From positions 310,001-374,000 of the forward strand of contig CAWBRU010000023.1 in NCBI GenBank assembly GCA_963791325.1: a DNA stretch of 64,000 nucleotides, in the 5' to 3' direction. Both the position numbers and the translations under genes were made by a program. This DNA comes from JBEVJK01 sp963791325 (lineage in GTDB: Bacteria > Pseudomonadota > Alphaproteobacteria > Rhizobiales > Rhizobiaceae). Below the pieces are notes generated by a model. It made no database searches. It was not told the origin of the DNA and saw only the letters and a list, made by a program, of their open reading frames with translations. This document shows, one piece after another, positions 63,642 to 64,000 of this stretch (the stretch's first letter is position 1; each line of letters starts with the position of its first letter).

Positions 63642-63893
63642 ATGGCCAAAGACGAGCCTGAATGGGAAGCCCTCCCCGGCTATGACACTATCCCCACCCA
63701 TCCGGAGGAAATGAAGACGACGTTCAACCTGCGGGTGGGCAAGAGCGTCTCGCTGCAAGGCAGCGCCCGGGTGACCCCGGCCGGCATCGCCACGGCCGGC
63801 ATCGCCGCCGCGATCGTTCTGCTGGCCGTCGGCGGCATGCTGCGCTGGACGCGGAAGCCTCCGCTCGTGCGGCGCCCGCTGCGCTTGCGCTAG
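63642..63893 (+). CDS. Small single-helix membrane protein
   Basis: The protein has 83 residues from ATG 63642. It has an acidic start, then a Gly/Val/Ser-rich stretch and one hydrophobic helix at about residues 48-68 (Ala-Gly-Ile-Ala-Ala-Ala-Ile-Val-Leu-Leu-Ala-Val-Gly-Gly). A short Arg-rich tail follows, so it is likely an inner-membrane protein with the basic end in the cytosol. Unknown function. Confidence 0.5.
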   Translation: MAKDEPEWEALPGYDTIPTHPEEMKTTFNLRVGKSVSLQGSARVTPAGIATAGIAAAIVLLAVGGMLRWTRKPPLVRRPLRLR

Positions 63894-64000
63894 CATTTCC
63901 GGTTATCTGGAAAGCGCCGGTGCCGGTGAAGGCGCGGCCCTTTCGACCCTGGGTGCCGCGCCTCTCACGTTCATATACGTGCGGCAGCGCCTGCCGGTTT

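Noticed and set aside
1..64000. A CRISPR array
   Set aside because: I found no regularly spaced repeats of 25-40 bases with unique spacers; the repeats here are coding tandem repeats.

Overview
The window looks like chromosome from a GC-rich alphaproteobacterium of the Hyphomicrobiales (rhizobial) type. This is inferred from the gene families and codon use: TorF-type porin, DUF2336, a DUF3141-pta-ackA-fabI cluster, PPK2, an arginine deiminase operon, and a MaoC/CitE-like pair. The genus cannot be fixed from the sequence alone.

Layout. Positions 1-11.7 kb hold a His/Tyr-rich secreted protein, a Cds1-like PLP enzyme, a class III adenylate cyclase with TPRs, an HlyD-type adaptor with a small membrane partner, and two frameshifted genes (a winged-helix/TolB/TPR regulator and a SulP-STAS transporter). 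Positions 11.8-24.2 kb hold a TorF-like porin, a complete arginine deiminase operon (antiporter, arcA, arcB/argF, arcC) behind a stub of a second transporter, a DUF2950/DUF3300 pair, PPK2, an HdeA-like chaperone and an AI-2E family permease. Positions 24.3-29.6 kb hold a reverse-strand cluster fabI - ackA (frameshifted) - pta - DUF3141 PhaC-like protein. Arginine fermentation, acetyl phosphate, polyphosphate and acid chaperone genes together suggest a low-oxygen/energy-stress block.

The accessory region is about 29.6-52.2 kb. It has an IS3 remnant, a second hdeA-like gene, a TraX-like membrane protein, and then the most interesting locus (33.16-41.41 kb). That locus has SbnA- and SbnB-type enzymes for L-2,3-diaminopropionate, an amidinotransferase with an intact Asp-His-Cys triad, a 1,426-residue membrane NRPS of the epsilon-poly-lysine synthetase (Pls/PosA) type, and an Sfp-type PPTase whose start overlaps the NRPS stop. 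This predicts a cationic, possibly guanidinylated, diaminopropionate homopolymer. Downstream lie an S41-type hydrolase, an IS481 element split by an IS110 element, remnants of phage terminase and probably primase, and a tyrosine integrase beside a tRNA-Thr(UGU), which marks one edge of an integrated element.

Positions 52.3-64 kb return to housekeeping-type genes: a GFA-family protein, NAD kinase, a DUF2336 protein, a MaoC hydratase with a CitE-like lyase, a carbohydrate-type ABC importer (binding protein, two permeases, ATPase), and several small hypothetical proteins.

At least eight separate frame breaks disrupt otherwise well-conserved genes, seven of them clearly single-base indels. These may be real decay or uncorrected sequencing errors, and that choice affects how several genes here should be read.
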